From the NCBI GenBank assembly GCA_951812995.1, contig CATOTD010000004.1:1-64000 (forward strand): a DNA stretch of 64,000 nt. The letters run 5' to 3'. A program made the position numbers and the translations under genes. Positions 63,610-64,000 of the stretch are shown one piece after another; the first letter of the stretch is position 1, and every line of letters begins with the position of its first letter. The notes beneath the pieces were generated by a model that was given only the letters and a program-made list of their open reading frames with translations, was not told the DNA's origin and made no database searches. This DNA is from an uncultured Gammaproteobacteria bacterium (GTDB lineage Bacteria; Pseudomonadota; Gammaproteobacteria; Eutrophobiales; Eutrophobiaceae).

Positions 63610-64000
63610 TTCCAGATTACACTTAGACACCTGAAAGAGAGAGGGTTGCAGGGTATCCGGCTGGTGCTCAGTGATGCCTGTCTGGGATTGCAAGAATCGA
63701 TAGGAGATTTTTACCCTGACGCTGTGTGGCAGTGCTGTGTCGTTCACTGCTATCGCAATATCTGCAGCTCTATGCCGCGAAACTGGGTCAAAGAAGTCTC
63801 CAGGATGTTGCAGGCAATCCATGCTTCAGAAGGCCTTGAGTCAGCCAGGAACAAAGCTGTTGCGATGGAGACGAAACTCAGGGACATGAAGTTATCGAGT
63901 GTAGCGGATTGGCTGGGTAGTGCATGGAAGAGACCCTGACGTATTATCGGTTTCCAGCAGAGCACTGGATTCGCATTCGGACTAACAATCCTTTGGAGCG
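63610..64000 (+). pseudogene. IS256-C fragment running off the window
   Basis: LQGIRLVLSDACLGLQESIG, DAVWQCCVVHCYRNICSSMP and WVKEVSRMLQAIHASEGLES match the middle of IS256-C on the plus strand. The frame ends at WLGSAWKRP, the same break as in the copy at 60685, and continues in another frame as far as the window edge (RIRTNNPLE region). The first catalytic Asp part is missing. It lies in the opposite orientation to the 60.5-61.9 kb copy, so the two make an inverted repeat. Confidence 0.82.

Overview
The window reads as chromosomal DNA of a gammaproteobacterium of moderate GC content that is heavily loaded with decaying insertion sequences. The evidence is the gene order tRNA-Tyr/Gly/Thr–tufA–tRNA-Trp–secE–nusG–rplKAJL–rpoBC–rpsLG–fusA–tufB–S10–spc–alpha, with the rif cluster directly upstream of the str operon as in many non-enteric gammaproteobacteria. 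A two-copy tuf arrangement, a three-segment SecE, ArsS and the arsenosugar glycosyltransferases, and a NarX-like kinase remnant fit as well. I cannot name the genus. The density of dead IS copies and pseudogenes would fit a lineage with relaxed selection, such as a host-associated or bottlenecked one, but that is inference.

Layout. 1-2.17 kb: an IS5-type copy inserted in an IS256-type copy. 2.2-4.5 kb: a three-gene arsenosugar cluster (arsS plus two glycosyltransferases) whose upstream flank still carries the last codons of manC. 4.5-6.4 kb: a broken ParA-like ATPase gene and an unknown membrane protein on the minus strand. 6.6 kb: rpmE (L31). 6.9-16.5 kb: an IS pile (IS5, IS3, IS256, IS1595) holding a truncated NarX-like kinase, a DNA-methyltransferase pseudogene with a ribbon-helix-helix gene and its likely operator, and an IS1595-type transposon that carries a restriction-subunit fragment between its ends. 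16.6-48.6 kb: an IS-free block of about 32 kb with four tRNAs and the transcription and translation genes, closed by a clear terminator after rplQ. 48.65-52.2 kb: a second IS pile, including the only intact IS5-type transposase. 52.2-54.8 kb: manC, a DUF192 protein and a TPR lipoprotein. 54.9-56.6 kb: nested IS256 copies. 56.6-59.6 kb: an unknown membrane-anchored protein, a prepilin-like protein, an ABC ATPase and a small exported protein. 59.6-64 kb: a third IS pile running off the end.

I group the IS copies by sequence: IS5-alpha (3 copies), IS5-beta (2), IS5-gamma (1), IS256-A (4 pieces), IS256-B (4), IS256-C (3), IS1595 (2), IS3-type (3) and IS481 (1). These group names are local labels. 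Several groups share the same inactivating mutation in more than one copy, so copies either moved while already defective, were mobilised in trans, or exchanged sequence by gene conversion.

Functionally, the core block makes RNA polymerase (rpoA, B, C), EF-G, two EF-Tu genes with identical products, SecE and SecY, NusG, and most ribosomal proteins. The flanking islands hold surface-sugar (ManC), arsenic-metabolism and envelope functions, plus fossils of restriction-modification and plasmid or phage-like genes.
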